Positions 8,436 to 17,069 of a stretch of 64,000 nt of DNA are shown here, in pieces. Every line of letters starts with the position of its first letter. Position 1 is the first letter of the stretch. Below the pieces are notes generated by a model. That model did no database searches, was not told the DNA's origin, and saw only the letters and a program-made list of their open reading frames with translations. Position numbers and translations under genes: made by a program. Origin of the DNA: Caulobacter sp. Root655 (GTDB taxonomy: Bacteria; Pseudomonadota; Alphaproteobacteria; Caulobacterales; Caulobacteraceae); assembly GCF_001427665.1 (NCBI RefSeq), contig NZ_LMHC01000023.1:344023-408022 (forward strand), written 5' to 3'.

Positions 8436-9790
8436 CCCAGGATTCCAACGTTCTGAAGCGGGTTCTGGCCAATGCCGGAACGCTGCTCGGCGGCCGAACC
8501 GTCAACGCCCTGGTCGGCCTGGCCTATATCGCCATGACCGCGCGGGGCCTGGGCGCGGTGCAGATGGGCATGCTGGTGTTGATCAACGCCTACGCCCAGT
8601 TCCTCGGCGACGTGGCCAAGTTCCAGTCCTGGCAGACGGTGCTGCAGTACGGGACTGGCGCCCTGCTGGAGGACGACCGCCCGCGCTTCCAGCAGGTGCT
8701 GCGCTTCTCGATGCTGCTGGACCTGATCGGGGCGGCGGTCGGGGTGGCCCTAGGGGTCGGCGGCGCGCTGCTGCTGGGCTCGGCCTTCGGCTGGCCGAAG
8801 GAGCTAGCCCCAGCCGCCGCGCTCTACGCGCTGTCGATCGCCATGATGACCTCGGCCACCTCGGTGGGCCTGCTGCGCCTGTTCGACCGCTTCCGCTTCC
8901 TGGCCGCCGAACAGGCCGTCAGCTCGACCGTACGACTGATCGGCTGCGCGGTGGCCTTCGCGTATGACGCGTCGATCGGCTGGTTCCTGGCCGCCTGGGC
9001 GGCCGGCACCGTGGCCTCGTTCCTCTATGTGCTGGGCGTGGCCTGGTGGGACCTGGCGCGCCGCGAACTTCTGCAAGGCTTCACCCTGGCCGGTCCGCTG
9101 AGCGAGGGCCTGCCCGGCGCCTGGCGCTTCGCCTGGGCGACCAATTTCAACGGCAGCCTCGACACCGCCTTCACCCACGTCATCACCCTGGTGGTCGGCG
9201 CCGTGCTGGGCCCGGCCCAGGCGGCCCTGTGGCGGGTCGGCCGGCAGGTGGCCGACGGCATGGCCAAGCCCGCCAAGCTGCTGGTGCCCGCCCTCTATCC
9301 CGAACTGGCCAAGCTGAAGGCCACCGGCGGGGAAAAGGAGATGCACAAGCTGGCCGGCCAGATCGGCGTGATGGGCGGCGCGGTGGCCGGCGTGCTGCTG
9401 CTGGTCTGCGTGCTGTTTGGCGGACCGTTGCTGACCCTGGTGATGGGCAAGCCCTTCGCCGCCGCCGCCCCGATCATGACCTGGCAGGTCGCCGCCGCCG
9501 CCATCGGCATGCTGGCCCTGCCGCTGGAGCCGATGCTGGTCTCGATGAACAAGGCCGGTTTCGCCCTGCGCGTGCGCGGAGCGGTCTGCGCCATCTACCT
9601 GGTGGCCCTGGTCCCGATAATCCGCGCTCTGGGCCTGACCGGGGCCGGCGTCGCCCTGGTCGCCGCCGCCGCCGCCATGGCCCTGGGCATGTTCTGGGCC
9701 CTGCGGCGAAGCCTGGCGCAAACCTCCGCCGCCAAAGACGACGAACAAACTTGCGCCGACCGTGAAAACGGCGCCAAAGGCCTTTCCTGA
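8432..9790 (+). CDS. Oligosaccharide/lipid flippase of the MOP (MATE-like) family
   Basis: A 452-residue integral membrane protein with about 12 hydrophobic segments arranged like Wzx-type polysaccharide flippases: GGRTVNALVGLAYIAMTARGLG at the start, paired helices through the middle, and a C-terminal helix pair ending in MALGMFWALRRSLA. It begins with ATG overlapping the preceding stop and ends on the start of the acyl-AMP ligase gene, so it is inside the same operon. Flippases of this family move lipid-linked glycans across the inner membrane. Here the substrate may be a modified sphingolipid or its precursor (inference). Confidence 0.8.
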   Translation: MTQDSNVLKRVLANAGTLLGGRTVNALVGLAYIAMTARGLGAVQMGMLVLINAYAQFLGDVAKFQSWQTVLQYGTGALLEDDRPRFQQVLRFSMLLDLIGAAVGVALGVGGALLLGSAFGWPKELAPAAALYALSIAMMTSATSVGLLRLFDRFRFLAAEQAVSSTVRLIGCAVAFAYDASIGWFLAAWAAGTVASFLYVLGVAWWDLARRELLQGFTLAGPLSEGLPGAWRFAWATNFNGSLDTAFTHVITLVVGAVLGPAQAALWRVGRQVADGMAKPAKLLVPALYPELAKLKATGGEKEMHKLAGQIGVMGGAVAGVLLLVCVLFGGPLLTLVMGKPFAAAAPIMTWQVAAAAIGMLALPLEPMLVSMNKAGFALRVRGAVCAIYLVALVPIIRALGLTGAGVALVAAAAAMALGMFWALRRSLAQTSAAKDDEQTCADRENGAKGLS

Positions 9791-11505
9791 TGATGACTCC
9801 CCAGATTACCCCCACGTCCTCCTCGCGAACCGTGCGTTTCGCCGATTTCCCCACCCTGACCGCCGCGCTCGACTTCGCGGCGACCGGTGAAACCGGGGTC
9901 AACCTCTATTCGCTGCGCGGCGAACTGGTCGAGGCCCTGCCCTACGCCAAGCTGCGCGAGCAGGCCCTGGTTCTGGCCCAGCGCCTGCTGGCCACCGGCG
10001 CCAAGCCGGGCGACAGCGTCGGCCTGATCGCCGACACCGACGCCGATTTCGTGCGCGCCTTCTTCGCCTGCCAGTACGCCGGCCTGGTCCCGGCGCCCCT
10101 GCCCCTGCCCGCGCCGCTGGGCGGCCGCGAGGCCTATGTCGAACAGATCGCCCGCATGCTGGGCTCGGCCCACGCCAAGCTGCTGATCGGCCAAAACGGC
10201 ATGAAGGACTGGGTGGCCGAGATCGCCGCCAAGACCGCGCTGAGCTTCGCCGGCGTCCTGGCCGACCTGCCCGAGGCGGCCGGTCATGCGCTGCCCGAGG
10301 TCACGCCGGACAACACCTGCTACCTGCAGTTCTCGTCGGGCAGCACGCGCTTCCCGACCGGGGTGCTGGTCACCCACCGCGCCCTGATGGCCAACGCCGT
10401 CGCCATCACCCGCGACGGCCTCCAGGTCCGACCGACCGACCGCGCCGTCTCGTGGCTGCCGCTCTATCACGACATGGGCCTGATCGGCTTCCTGCTGAGC
10501 CCCATGACCAGCCAGATGTCGGTCGACCTGCTGCCCACCGGGGCCTTCGTGCGCCGGCCGCTGCTGTGGCTGGACCTGATCACCAAGAACGGCGGCACCA
10601 TCTCCTACAGCCCGACCTTCGGCTTCGAGCTGTGCGCGCGTCGCGCCGAGGTGGCGTCGATCGAGCACCTGGACCTGAAGAACTGGCGCAGCGCCGGCCT
10701 GGGCGGCGACATGATCCGCACCGGTCCGCTGAAAGCGTTCTCCGAGCGCTTCGCGGCCGTCGGTTTCTCGGACACGGCCTATGTGGCCAGCTACGGCATG
10801 GCCGAGGCGACCCTGGCCCTGTCGATGGCCCCACTGGGCGGCGGCCTGAAGACCGAACGCCTGGATGTCGAGCGCCTGGAGCAGCACGAGGCCGTCGTCA
10901 CTGAAGACACCGAGCGCTCGCGCGAGTTCGCCCGCAACGGCCCGGCCCTGCCCGGCCACGAGTTGGAAGTGCGCGACGAGAACGGCGCGGTGCTGCCCGA
11001 GCGCGGCGTCGGCCGCATCTATGCCCGCGGCCCCAGCCTGATGCGGGAATATTTCGAGCAGCCCGAGGAGACCGCCCGCGTGCTGTCGGCCGACGGCTGG
11101 CTGGACACCGGTGACCTGGGCTTCCTGATCGACGGCGAGATCGTCATCACCGGTCGCGGCAAGGACCTGATCATCCTCAACGGCCGCAACATCTGGCCGC
11201 AGGACCTGGAATGGACCGCCGAGGCCGAGGTCGAGAGCCTGCGCAGCGGCGACGTCGCGGCCTTCTCGGTGCCCGGCGATGGCGAGGAGACAGTCGTGGT
11301 GCTGGTCCAGGCGCGCGGCGGCGACACAGACACCCGCACGACCCTGGTCGAGAAGATCACCGGCGTGCTGCGTTTGCGCCACCAGGTCGAGGCCCAGGTC
11401 CAACTGGTCGGGGCCCACGCCCTGCCCCAGACCTCGTCGGGCAAGCTGAGCCGCTCCAAGGCCAGGACCGCCTATCTGGCCGGCGCCTACGCCGAGCGCG
11501 TCTAA
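9790..11505 (+). CDS. aasR: Fatty acyl-AMP ligase / acyl-ACP synthetase for sphingolipid synthesis
   Basis: A 571-residue adenylate-forming enzyme of the FAAL class. The ATP-binding loop FSSGSTRFPTGVLVTH is at residues 181-196, SWLPLYHDMGLIGFLLSPM is typical of FadD32-like enzymes, GYGMAEA-type core is present as SYGMAEATLALS, and GRGKDLIILNGRNIWPQDLE is the C-terminal hinge. FAALs activate fatty acids as AMP esters and load acyl carrier proteins rather than CoA. The acpR gene two genes downstream is the obvious partner, and the loaded acyl-ACP would feed serine palmitoyltransferase. The start overlaps the flippase stop; cerR begins 3 bases after the end. The name follows the published Caulobacter homologue. 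Confidence 0.82.
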   Translation: MMTPQITPTSSSRTVRFADFPTLTAALDFAATGETGVNLYSLRGELVEALPYAKLREQALVLAQRLLATGAKPGDSVGLIADTDADFVRAFFACQYAGLVPAPLPLPAPLGGREAYVEQIARMLGSAHAKLLIGQNGMKDWVAEIAAKTALSFAGVLADLPEAAGHALPEVTPDNTCYLQFSSGSTRFPTGVLVTHRALMANAVAITRDGLQVRPTDRAVSWLPLYHDMGLIGFLLSPMTSQMSVDLLPTGAFVRRPLLWLDLITKNGGTISYSPTFGFELCARRAEVASIEHLDLKNWRSAGLGGDMIRTGPLKAFSERFAAVGFSDTAYVASYGMAEATLALSMAPLGGGLKTERLDVERLEQHEAVVTEDTERSREFARNGPALPGHELEVRDENGAVLPERGVGRIYARGPSLMREYFEQPEETARVLSADGWLDTGDLGFLIDGEIVITGRGKDLIILNGRNIWPQDLEWTAEAEVESLRSGDVAAFSVPGDGEETVVVLVQARGGDTDTRTTLVEKITGVLRLRHQVEAQVQLVGAHALPQTSSGKLSRSKARTAYLAGAYAERV

Positions 11506-11508
11506 GCC

Positions 11509-12474
11509 ATGAGCCGGGCTCCGACCGGAGCCGTGGTAGCCGTCACCGGCGCCACCGGTTTTCTGGGCCGTCGCCTGGTCAAGGTCCTCGCCGATGACGG
11601 CTGGACGGTGCGCGTGCTGGCCCGCCGCGACATCGCCGATCCGGCGTGGCTGGGCCTCGAACCTCAACTGGTGATCGGCGACCTGGCCAACACCCGGGCT
11701 CTGGCGGCGCTGTGCGACGGCGCCGAGGTCGTGGTCCACGTGGCCGGCCTGATCAAGGCCTCGTCCCGCGCCGTGTTCGACCGGGCCAATGTCGAGGGCT
11801 CGCGGCAGGTCGCCCTGGCGGCCAAGGCGGCCGGCGCGCGACTCGTCCTGGTCTCCAGCCTGGCGGCGCGCGAGCCGCAATTGTCCGATTACGCGGCCAG
11901 CAAACGTGGCGGAGAAGACACGGCCCGCGAAATATTCGGCGAAAGCCTGACCATTGTCCGACCGCCCGCGATCTACGGTCCGGGCGACATCGAAACGCTC
12001 AGACTGTTCAAAATGGCCTCCGAGGCGGCGATTTTGCCGGTCCTGGACCCCGCCGCCCGCATGGCCTGGATCCATGCCGACGACGCGGCCGCCTGCATCG
12101 CCGCCTTGGTCAAAACGCCGCGCCCCGGGCTCTACGCCTTGTCCGACAACCGTCCGGACGGGTATGGCTGGCGAGAATTGATGCAAACCGCGTCCAAAGC
12201 GGTCGGCGCTTCGCCCAGGCTGGTCCGGATTCCGGCGTGGGTGATCAAATCTTTGGCGAAACTGTCAAAATGGGCTTCGATCGCCACAGGCAAGGATACA
12301 ATTCTCACGCCAGGCAAGGCTCGGGAGTTGCTTCACGCCGATTGGGCCCTATCTAGCAACGATCCGATTCCGGACTTTCCCCCGACGCGGTACCCTCTCG
12401 AAGAGGGATTCGCGCAAAGCGTGCGCTGGTATCGCTCGGAAGGCTGGTTGAAGGATAAAAAAGCTCGAAAGTAG
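11509..12474 (+). CDS. cerR: NAD(P)-dependent 3-ketosphinganine reductase (CerR)
   Basis: A 321-residue extended short-chain dehydrogenase. The nucleotide-binding motif TGATGFLG is at residues 13-20 and the catalytic pair Y128-K132 is in YAASK, with S117 or nearby serines in VSSLAA. A hydrophobic amphipathic stretch around residues 240-265 may associate with the membrane. In C. crescentus the homologue between aasR and acpR/spt reduces 3-ketosphinganine. The gene follows aasR by 3 bases. From about 11,880 onward codon use shifts to more A/T-rich codons than the rest of the cluster, a feature continuing through acpR. Confidence 0.82.
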   Translation: MSRAPTGAVVAVTGATGFLGRRLVKVLADDGWTVRVLARRDIADPAWLGLEPQLVIGDLANTRALAALCDGAEVVVHVAGLIKASSRAVFDRANVEGSRQVALAAKAAGARLVLVSSLAAREPQLSDYAASKRGGEDTAREIFGESLTIVRPPAIYGPGDIETLRLFKMASEAAILPVLDPAARMAWIHADDAAACIAALVKTPRPGLYALSDNRPDGYGWRELMQTASKAVGASPRLVRIPAWVIKSLAKLSKWASIATGKDTILTPGKARELLHADWALSSNDPIPDFPPTRYPLEEGFAQSVRWYRSEGWLKDKKARK

Positions 12475-12539
12475 CCGATTACGGCGATTTTCTGGCAAGA
12501 CGCCTGTTACAATTCGGTTATGTAGGACTTTGGTCGGGG

Positions 12540-12806
12540 ATGTCGGCGCGTTCGATGGAAGCTGTTACGGATCTCACTCTGCGTGAAATCGGCTTGGCTA
12601 CGGGCAAGGTGCTCGGACGCTCGGTCGATGTGACGAACGACACACATATCGGCCGCGATTTGGCTGTAGATTCCTTGGCCCTGATGAACATCATCATGGA
12701 GCTCGAAGATAGCTTCGACATCTCCATTCCTCTGGATCGCCTGGCTTCGGTCGAAACGGCCGGAGACCTCGCAAACCTGATCAAAGATCTCCGGAATAGG
12801 GCCTAA
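12540..12806 (+). CDS. acpR: Acyl carrier protein dedicated to sphingolipid synthesis
   Basis: An 88-residue acyl carrier protein. The phosphopantetheine serine is S45 in LAVDSLALMN, followed by the acidic helix II/III region IIMELEDSFDISIPLDRLASVETAGDLANLI. The start at 12540 has AGGAC about 11 bases upstream; an alternative ATG at 12555 cannot be excluded. It lies 65 bases after cerR, a gap that may hold its own promoter, and ends 3 bases before spt. It presumably carries the acyl chain loaded by AasR to the condensing enzyme. Composition here is noticeably lower in G+C than in spt or aasR. Confidence 0.85.
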   Translation: MSARSMEAVTDLTLREIGLATGKVLGRSVDVTNDTHIGRDLAVDSLALMNIIMELEDSFDISIPLDRLASVETAGDLANLIKDLRNRA

Positions 12807-12809
12807 GCA

Positions 12810-14027
12810 ATGGGGCTGTTCGACAAGCACATCGCATATCGCGACGCATACAACGCGATCCGGCAAGCCGGCGCCGATCCCTTCAGCGTGCGCTTCGACG
12901 CCGTGGTCTCGCCGACCGAAGGCGTGATCAACGGCAAACGCACCATCCTGCTGGGCACCAACAACTATCTGGGCCTGACCTTCGACCCCGAGGCGATCGC
13001 CTCCTCGGTCAAGGCCGTGCAGGAGCGTGGCACCGGCACGACCGGTTCCCGCATCGCCAACGGCAGCTTCGAGGCCCACGTCGAGCTCGAGACAGCTCTG
13101 GCCAAGTTCTACAAGCGCAAGCACGCCATGGTGTTCACCACCGGCTACCAGGCCAATCTGGGCGTGCTGTCGACCCTGGTCGGCCGCGGCGACCACCTGA
13201 TCCTCGACGCCGACAGCCACGCCAGCATCTATGACGGCGCGCGCCTGGGCCACGCCGAGGTCATCCGCTTCCGCCACAACGACCCGGAAGACCTGTACAA
13301 GCGCCTGCGCCGCATGAAAGACGTTCCGGGCGAGCGCCTGATCGTCGTCGAAGGCATCTATTCGATGATCGGCGACATCGCGCCGCTCAAGGAAATCGCC
13401 GCCGTGAAACGCGAGCTGGGCGGCTACCTGCTGGTCGACGAAGCCCACTCGATGGGCGTGCTCGGCGAAAACGGCCGCGGCCTGGCCGAACTGGCCGGCG
13501 TCGAGGCGGACGTCGACTTCGTGGTCGGCACCTTCTCCAAGAGCCTGGGGGCCATCGGCGGCTTCTGCGTCTCCGACATGGACGACTTCGACGTCATGCG
13601 CGTCACCTGCCGTCCCTACATGTTCACCGCTTCCCTGCCGCCGTCGGTGGTCTCCTCGACGGTGACCGCCCTGCGTCGCCTGGAAGAGCAGCCCGAGCTG
13701 CGCCACAAGCTGATGGCCAACGCCCGTCGCCTGTACGACGGCCTGAGCTCGATGGGCTTCATGACCGGCCCGACGTCCAGCCCGATCGTGGCGATCACCA
13801 TGCCCGACACCGAGCGCGCGATCGGCATGTGGAACGCCCTGCTGCAGAACGGCGTCTATCTGAACCTGGCCCTGCCGCCCGCCACCCCGGACAGCCGTCC
13901 GCTGCTGCGCACCAGCGTCAGCGCCGCCCACACCGACGAACAGATCGACCAGGTCCTGGCCGTGTTCGCCGAGGTCGGCGCGGCCATGGGTCTGATCGAA
14001 AGCCCGCTGCAGCGCGTCTCGGCCTAA
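12810..14027 (+). CDS. spt: Serine palmitoyltransferase
   Basis: A 405-residue soluble PLP enzyme of the alpha-oxoamine synthase family that condenses L-serine with an acyl thioester to 3-ketosphinganine, the committed step of sphingolipid synthesis. The PLP lysine is K244 in GTFSKSLGAIGG; D210 and H213 of DEAHSMG and H137 of DSHAS are the other cofactor residues. GTNNYLGL and GTGTTGSRIANGS match Sphingomonas-type SPT rather than KBL or BioF. It directly follows acpR, supporting use of acyl-ACP. Transcription ends at the strong hairpin at 14051-14081. Confidence 0.88.
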   Translation: MGLFDKHIAYRDAYNAIRQAGADPFSVRFDAVVSPTEGVINGKRTILLGTNNYLGLTFDPEAIASSVKAVQERGTGTTGSRIANGSFEAHVELETALAKFYKRKHAMVFTTGYQANLGVLSTLVGRGDHLILDADSHASIYDGARLGHAEVIRFRHNDPEDLYKRLRRMKDVPGERLIVVEGIYSMIGDIAPLKEIAAVKRELGGYLLVDEAHSMGVLGENGRGLAELAGVEADVDFVVGTFSKSLGAIGGFCVSDMDDFDVMRVTCRPYMFTASLPPSVVSSTVTALRRLEEQPELRHKLMANARRLYDGLSSMGFMTGPTSSPIVAITMPDTERAIGMWNALLQNGVYLNLALPPATPDSRPLLRTSVSAAHTDEQIDQVLAVFAEVGAAMGLIESPLQRVSA

Positions 14028-14050
14028 CCGCCGCTAGATCCAGGAACCTG

Positions 14051-14081
14051 AAAAGGCCTGAGGGAAACCTCAGGCCTTTTT
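14051..14081. terminator. Bidirectional rho-independent terminator between spt and cpgA
   Basis: AAAAGGCCTGAGG and its complement CCTCAGGCCTTTT flank a short GAAA loop; T-runs follow on both strands. The stop codon of the leftward gene (14070-14072) and its last codons (...AKKA) lie inside the stem, so the terminator doubles as coding sequence. Confidence 0.9.
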
Positions 14082-15002
14082 GGCGTTCTGGGCCTGGCGC
14101 GTGCGCCAGAGCCGCCAGAGCACGCCGGGCGCGGCCAGCACCGGATGGCGTTCGCGCCACGGCGTCAGCGGCACCGACAGGCCCGTGTGGCGCTCGATCT
14201 TCCAGGCCGCATAGCGCGCCGCCCCGTCGAAGGTGAAGGCGGCCTTGATCAACCGCGCGTAGTTCAGCGGCCGGCCCAGGCGACGGCGCAGCACCCAGGC
14301 GGCCTTGATCCGCTTGCGCGCCTCGGGCGGCAGGTTCGGCTGCACCGCGCCCCTCGACACGATGTCCAGCAGCCCCTCCTCCCGCCAGCAAGCGATCAGC
14401 AGCCGCTCGTAGCGCGCCACGTCGAAGGCCAGGATCGACTGCTCGCGCCCGCCCTTCTCGACCCGGAACTCGGCGGCGTAGGTCTGCTGGAACAGCGCCG
14501 ACCAATAGGCCTGCGGCGGCCCCTCCTCGGGACCCAGGGCGGCGGCGAAACGGGCGGCGGTGCGGGCGGCGTCGGCGACCGCGTCGATCACCGCCGGGGC
14601 GATGGCCGGGTCGGCGGTCCAGACCAGGGCCGCGGGCTGGACGAAGCGGGTCCAGATCGTGGTGTCCGCGCCCCGCCCCGTCACGGCCCGCTGGAACTGG
14701 GCCAGGGTCATCGCGGCGACCTTGGCGCGCAGCACCCGGCCGTCGAGTTCGATCTCGTGATAGCTGACGTCGGGCCACAGCACCCGGCCCGCCAGACCGC
14801 GCAAGCCCCGTCGAGGCCCGGCGGTCAGGACGTAGAAATCCATCACGCCGTCCAGGTCGCCGGTCCGCAGGATCGAGCCGTAGAACAGCACCGCAACCGG
14901 CGCGTCGAACAGCGCGACCAGCTTGGCCGCGTAGCCCACCGCCAGGCGCGGCGCGGGGGCCGACAGCTCGTCGCGGGTCAGGCTGGCGACGGTTTCTGTC
15001 AC
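14070..15002 (-). CDS. cpgA: Tam41-like nucleotidyltransferase, probable ceramide head-group enzyme
   Basis: A 310-residue protein with a nucleotidyltransferase core: FYGSILRTGDLDGVMDFYVL, with G42-S43 and D55. It is followed by VSYHEIELDGRVLRAKVAAM, resembling mitochondrial Tam41 phosphatidate cytidylyltransferase (YGS...DF and a later K). Such enzymes make CDP-activated lipids. It starts at a GTG at 15002 overlapping the stop of the lipid kinase gene (GTGA), completing a three-gene leftward operon. In C. crescentus the matching trio cpgABC is needed to make ceramide phosphoglycerate. Assigning cpgA to this member, and CDP-ceramide synthesis as its chemistry, are inferences. Confidence 0.65.
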   Translation of the reverse strand: MTETVASLTRDELSAPAPRLAVGYAAKLVALFDAPVAVLFYGSILRTGDLDGVMDFYVLTAGPRRGLRGLAGRVLWPDVSYHEIELDGRVLRAKVAAMTLAQFQRAVTGRGADTTIWTRFVQPAALVWTADPAIAPAVIDAVADAARTAARFAAALGPEEGPPQAYWSALFQQTYAAEFRVEKGGREQSILAFDVARYERLLIACWREEGLLDIVSRGAVQPNLPPEARKRIKAAWVLRRRLGRPLNYARLIKAAFTFDGAARYAAWKIERHTGLSVPLTPWRERHPVLAAPGVLWRLWRTRQAQNAKKA

Positions 15003-15916
15003 GAGGCCAGGAACCGCAGGGCCGGCGCCAGCGCCACGGTCAGGCCGCAGCCGCCGTCATAGACGTCGCCGTCGACCACCAGGGGCTGGTCGGTGGTGAT
15101 GCGCAGGCGCTCGGCGTCGCCGCGCCGATAGCCGTACTGTTCCTGCCAGGCGGAATCGCGCCCCTTCAGCAGGGCCGGGAAGGCGCCGGGCAGCCGCCGG
15201 GGCGGCGCGTCGACCTCGAGATACTTCATGCCCTCGCGCGGCGGTCCGAACGGCTTGAGGTTGAACGGCAGGCGCTTGAGGGTGGTGGCCAGGACGATGA
15301 AGCGGTCGGCCGTGCGCTTGTCCTGGTCGTCGACGGCCAGGCACAGGGGCACGCCGGCCCGCCACTCGTCGCGGGCCCCGCCCATCACCGTGCCGATCAG
15401 CGCGCCCAGCACGCTCATCGCCACCGAGATGCTGTGGAAGGCGCCCAGCTTGTGGACGTTCTGGGCCAGGCTGGTGGCGCGCACGAAGGCCCCCAGACCG
15501 AACACGAAGCCGCGCAGCGACGGCCGCCCGTCGTCCCAGCGCACTTCCAGCGGCGCGCGGAGCTTGATCACGGCATTGCCGGACCGGGCCGCCGCGATGG
15601 CGTCCTCCAGGGTCCAGTCGCGCGGCACGCCCAGGTCGATGGCCAGAACGTTGGTCTTGCCCGAGGGCAGCAGGGCGATCAGCGGCGGGTTGTCGCCGAA
15701 GGCGCGGGGCAGCAGGCTGAGCACATCGCGGATCGTGCCGTCGCCGCCGTCGATGACCAGCAGGCCGACGCCGCACTGGGCGAAGGCCTCCAGGTCCTGC
15801 TCCAGGGCCTCGGGGGTCGCGGGCTCGACCAGCAGCACCGCGTCGGGCGTCGAGGTCTCCTCGGCGCGCCCGATATTGGCGTGGCTCCTGGGATTGCGGA
15901 CGACCCCGATGCGCAT
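14999..15916 (-). CDS. cpgB: Ceramide kinase / diacylglycerol kinase-family lipid kinase
   Basis: A 305-residue DAGK-catalytic-domain protein. The nucleotide-binding motif GGDGTIRD is at residues 57-64 and a second motif, LLPSGKTNVLA, replaces the usual GTGN form. The C-terminal beta-sandwich region ends in QPLVVDGDVYDGG, typical of YegS-like lipid kinases. The start at 15916 overlaps the cpgC stop (TGATG); an in-frame ATG 15 bases upstream is possible. The published Caulobacter homologue phosphorylates ceramide. Here its product would be the substrate for the flanking nucleotidyltransferase and CDP-alcohol transferase. Confidence 0.8.
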   Translation of the reverse strand: MRIGVVRNPRSHANIGRAEETSTPDAVLLVEPATPEALEQDLEAFAQCGVGLLVIDGGDGTIRDVLSLLPRAFGDNPPLIALLPSGKTNVLAIDLGVPRDWTLEDAIAAARSGNAVIKLRAPLEVRWDDGRPSLRGFVFGLGAFVRATSLAQNVHKLGAFHSISVAMSVLGALIGTVMGGARDEWRAGVPLCLAVDDQDKRTADRFIVLATTLKRLPFNLKPFGPPREGMKYLEVDAPPRRLPGAFPALLKGRDSAWQEQYGYRRGDAERLRITTDQPLVVDGDVYDGGCGLTVALAPALRFLAS

Positions 15917-17055
15917 CAGCGCGATAACCATGAGACGACGGAACCCTTGGGCGCGACCAGGCCCTGCAGAATCTGGGCGGCATGGACGAGCAAGCAGATC
16001 GCCGTCCAGACCGCGACGGCTGTGAATCCGATGTCGGGACGCCCGACCAGGACCGCAAGGGTCAGCAGGATGAGGTTGGGGTTGCGGCGGGCGGTGATCA
16101 GCCGGAAGAAGCTGTCGAACGGCCGCCAGGCGTGCATCTCGACCTTGAACAGGGCCAGGAAGATCCCCTCCTCCACCCGCTGGGCGACATAGCCGCCGAC
16201 GATGATCGCCAGCATCAGCCCGCCATACGGCACGGTGAAGCCCAGGGCTCCGAGGCCAACGAACCAGGCCCACCACCAGAACGGCGGATGCACCAGGTCG
16301 ATGCCGTGGTCGAAGACGTTGCCCCATTTCGACGAGGTCAGGGTCACCCGCGCCAGCTTGCCATCGACGGTGTCGAGGAAGGTCATGATCCAGGCGCAGA
16401 CCAGGCCCCAGCCATAATGGCCCGTCCAGAACAGCCCGAAGGCGGCCAGCACCAGCAGGAAGCCGATCAAGGTCACCTGGTTCGGCGTCATCTTCGCCAG
16501 CGCGCACCAACGGGTGACGATCCGGGCCGGCGTCGGCCAGACGTACTTGGTCACCAGGTCGGTGACGCCCTTGTACGAGCCCTGGAACAGGCGCCTCTCG
16601 ACGGCGACTTGGGTCTGCGGCGTCAGGCGCTCCAGCACCGGCGGCTCGCGCTTGCGCAGGGCGCTGTTGTAGGCCGAACCCAGCTCCAGCGCCGTCAGGC
16701 GGGTCATGGCCAGGGCGGTGACGTCCTCGCCGGTGTCCAGCCGCACGATGGCGTCCCGAGCCACGGCGGCGGGCACGTTGACGGCGACCACCCGGCCGCT
16801 CTCATCGACCAGGGCCACGCCCGGACGCCCGGCCAGGGCCTTGATCAGCGACTCGTCGAACACCCAGCCGGCGTCGACCACCACCACCTCGCCGCGGATG
16901 AACACCGTGTCGGGCGTGGCCTCGACCAGGTCCAGGCGGCGGTAGATTCGCGACAGCCGCTCGGCGGAAGTCATCCCCCAGAGGCGGGTTCTGGCCTGGC
17001 CCACCGTGACGGCGGACGGGCTGGAGGCCCCCTTCGGATCATTTTCGACGGTCAC
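15916..17055 (-). CDS. cpgC: CDP-alcohol phosphatidyltransferase with extra N-terminal domain
   Basis: A 379-residue protein. The C-terminal half is an integral membrane CDP-OH-P transferase with the complete signature from D228 to D253 (D-x2-DG-x2-AR-x9-G-x3-D-x3-D, beginning FLDTVDGKLAR), with about six hydrophobic segments. Residues about 28-150 form a separate soluble domain (MTSAERLSRIYRRLDLVEATPDTVFIRGE is cut here at PDTVF for length) rich in beta strands; this is not part of the minimal enzyme. Such enzymes transfer a phosphoalcohol from CDP-lipid. With cpgB and cpgA it would build the anionic ceramide head group. It is first in the leftward operon and divergent from the phosphoesterase gene. 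Confidence 0.75.
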   Translation of the reverse strand: MTVENDPKGASSPSAVTVGQARTRLWGMTSAERLSRIYRRLDLVEATPDTVFIRGEVVVVDAGWVFDESLIKALAGRPGVALVDESGRVVAVNVPAAVARDAIVRLDTGEDVTALAMTRLTALELGSAYNSALRKREPPVLERLTPQTQVAVERRLFQGSYKGVTDLVTKYVWPTPARIVTRWCALAKMTPNQVTLIGFLLVLAAFGLFWTGHYGWGLVCAWIMTFLDTVDGKLARVTLTSSKWGNVFDHGIDLVHPPFWWWAWFVGLGALGFTVPYGGLMLAIIVGGYVAQRVEEGIFLALFKVEMHAWRPFDSFFRLITARRNPNLILLTLAVLVGRPDIGFTAVAVWTAICLLVHAAQILQGLVAPKGSVVSWLSR

Positions 17056-17069
17056 GTTAAGACAACCCC

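Noticed and set aside
9595..12186. 863-residue open frame on the minus strand
   Set aside because: It spans three well-supported plus-strand genes (flippase, aasR, cerR) and has antisense-type composition.
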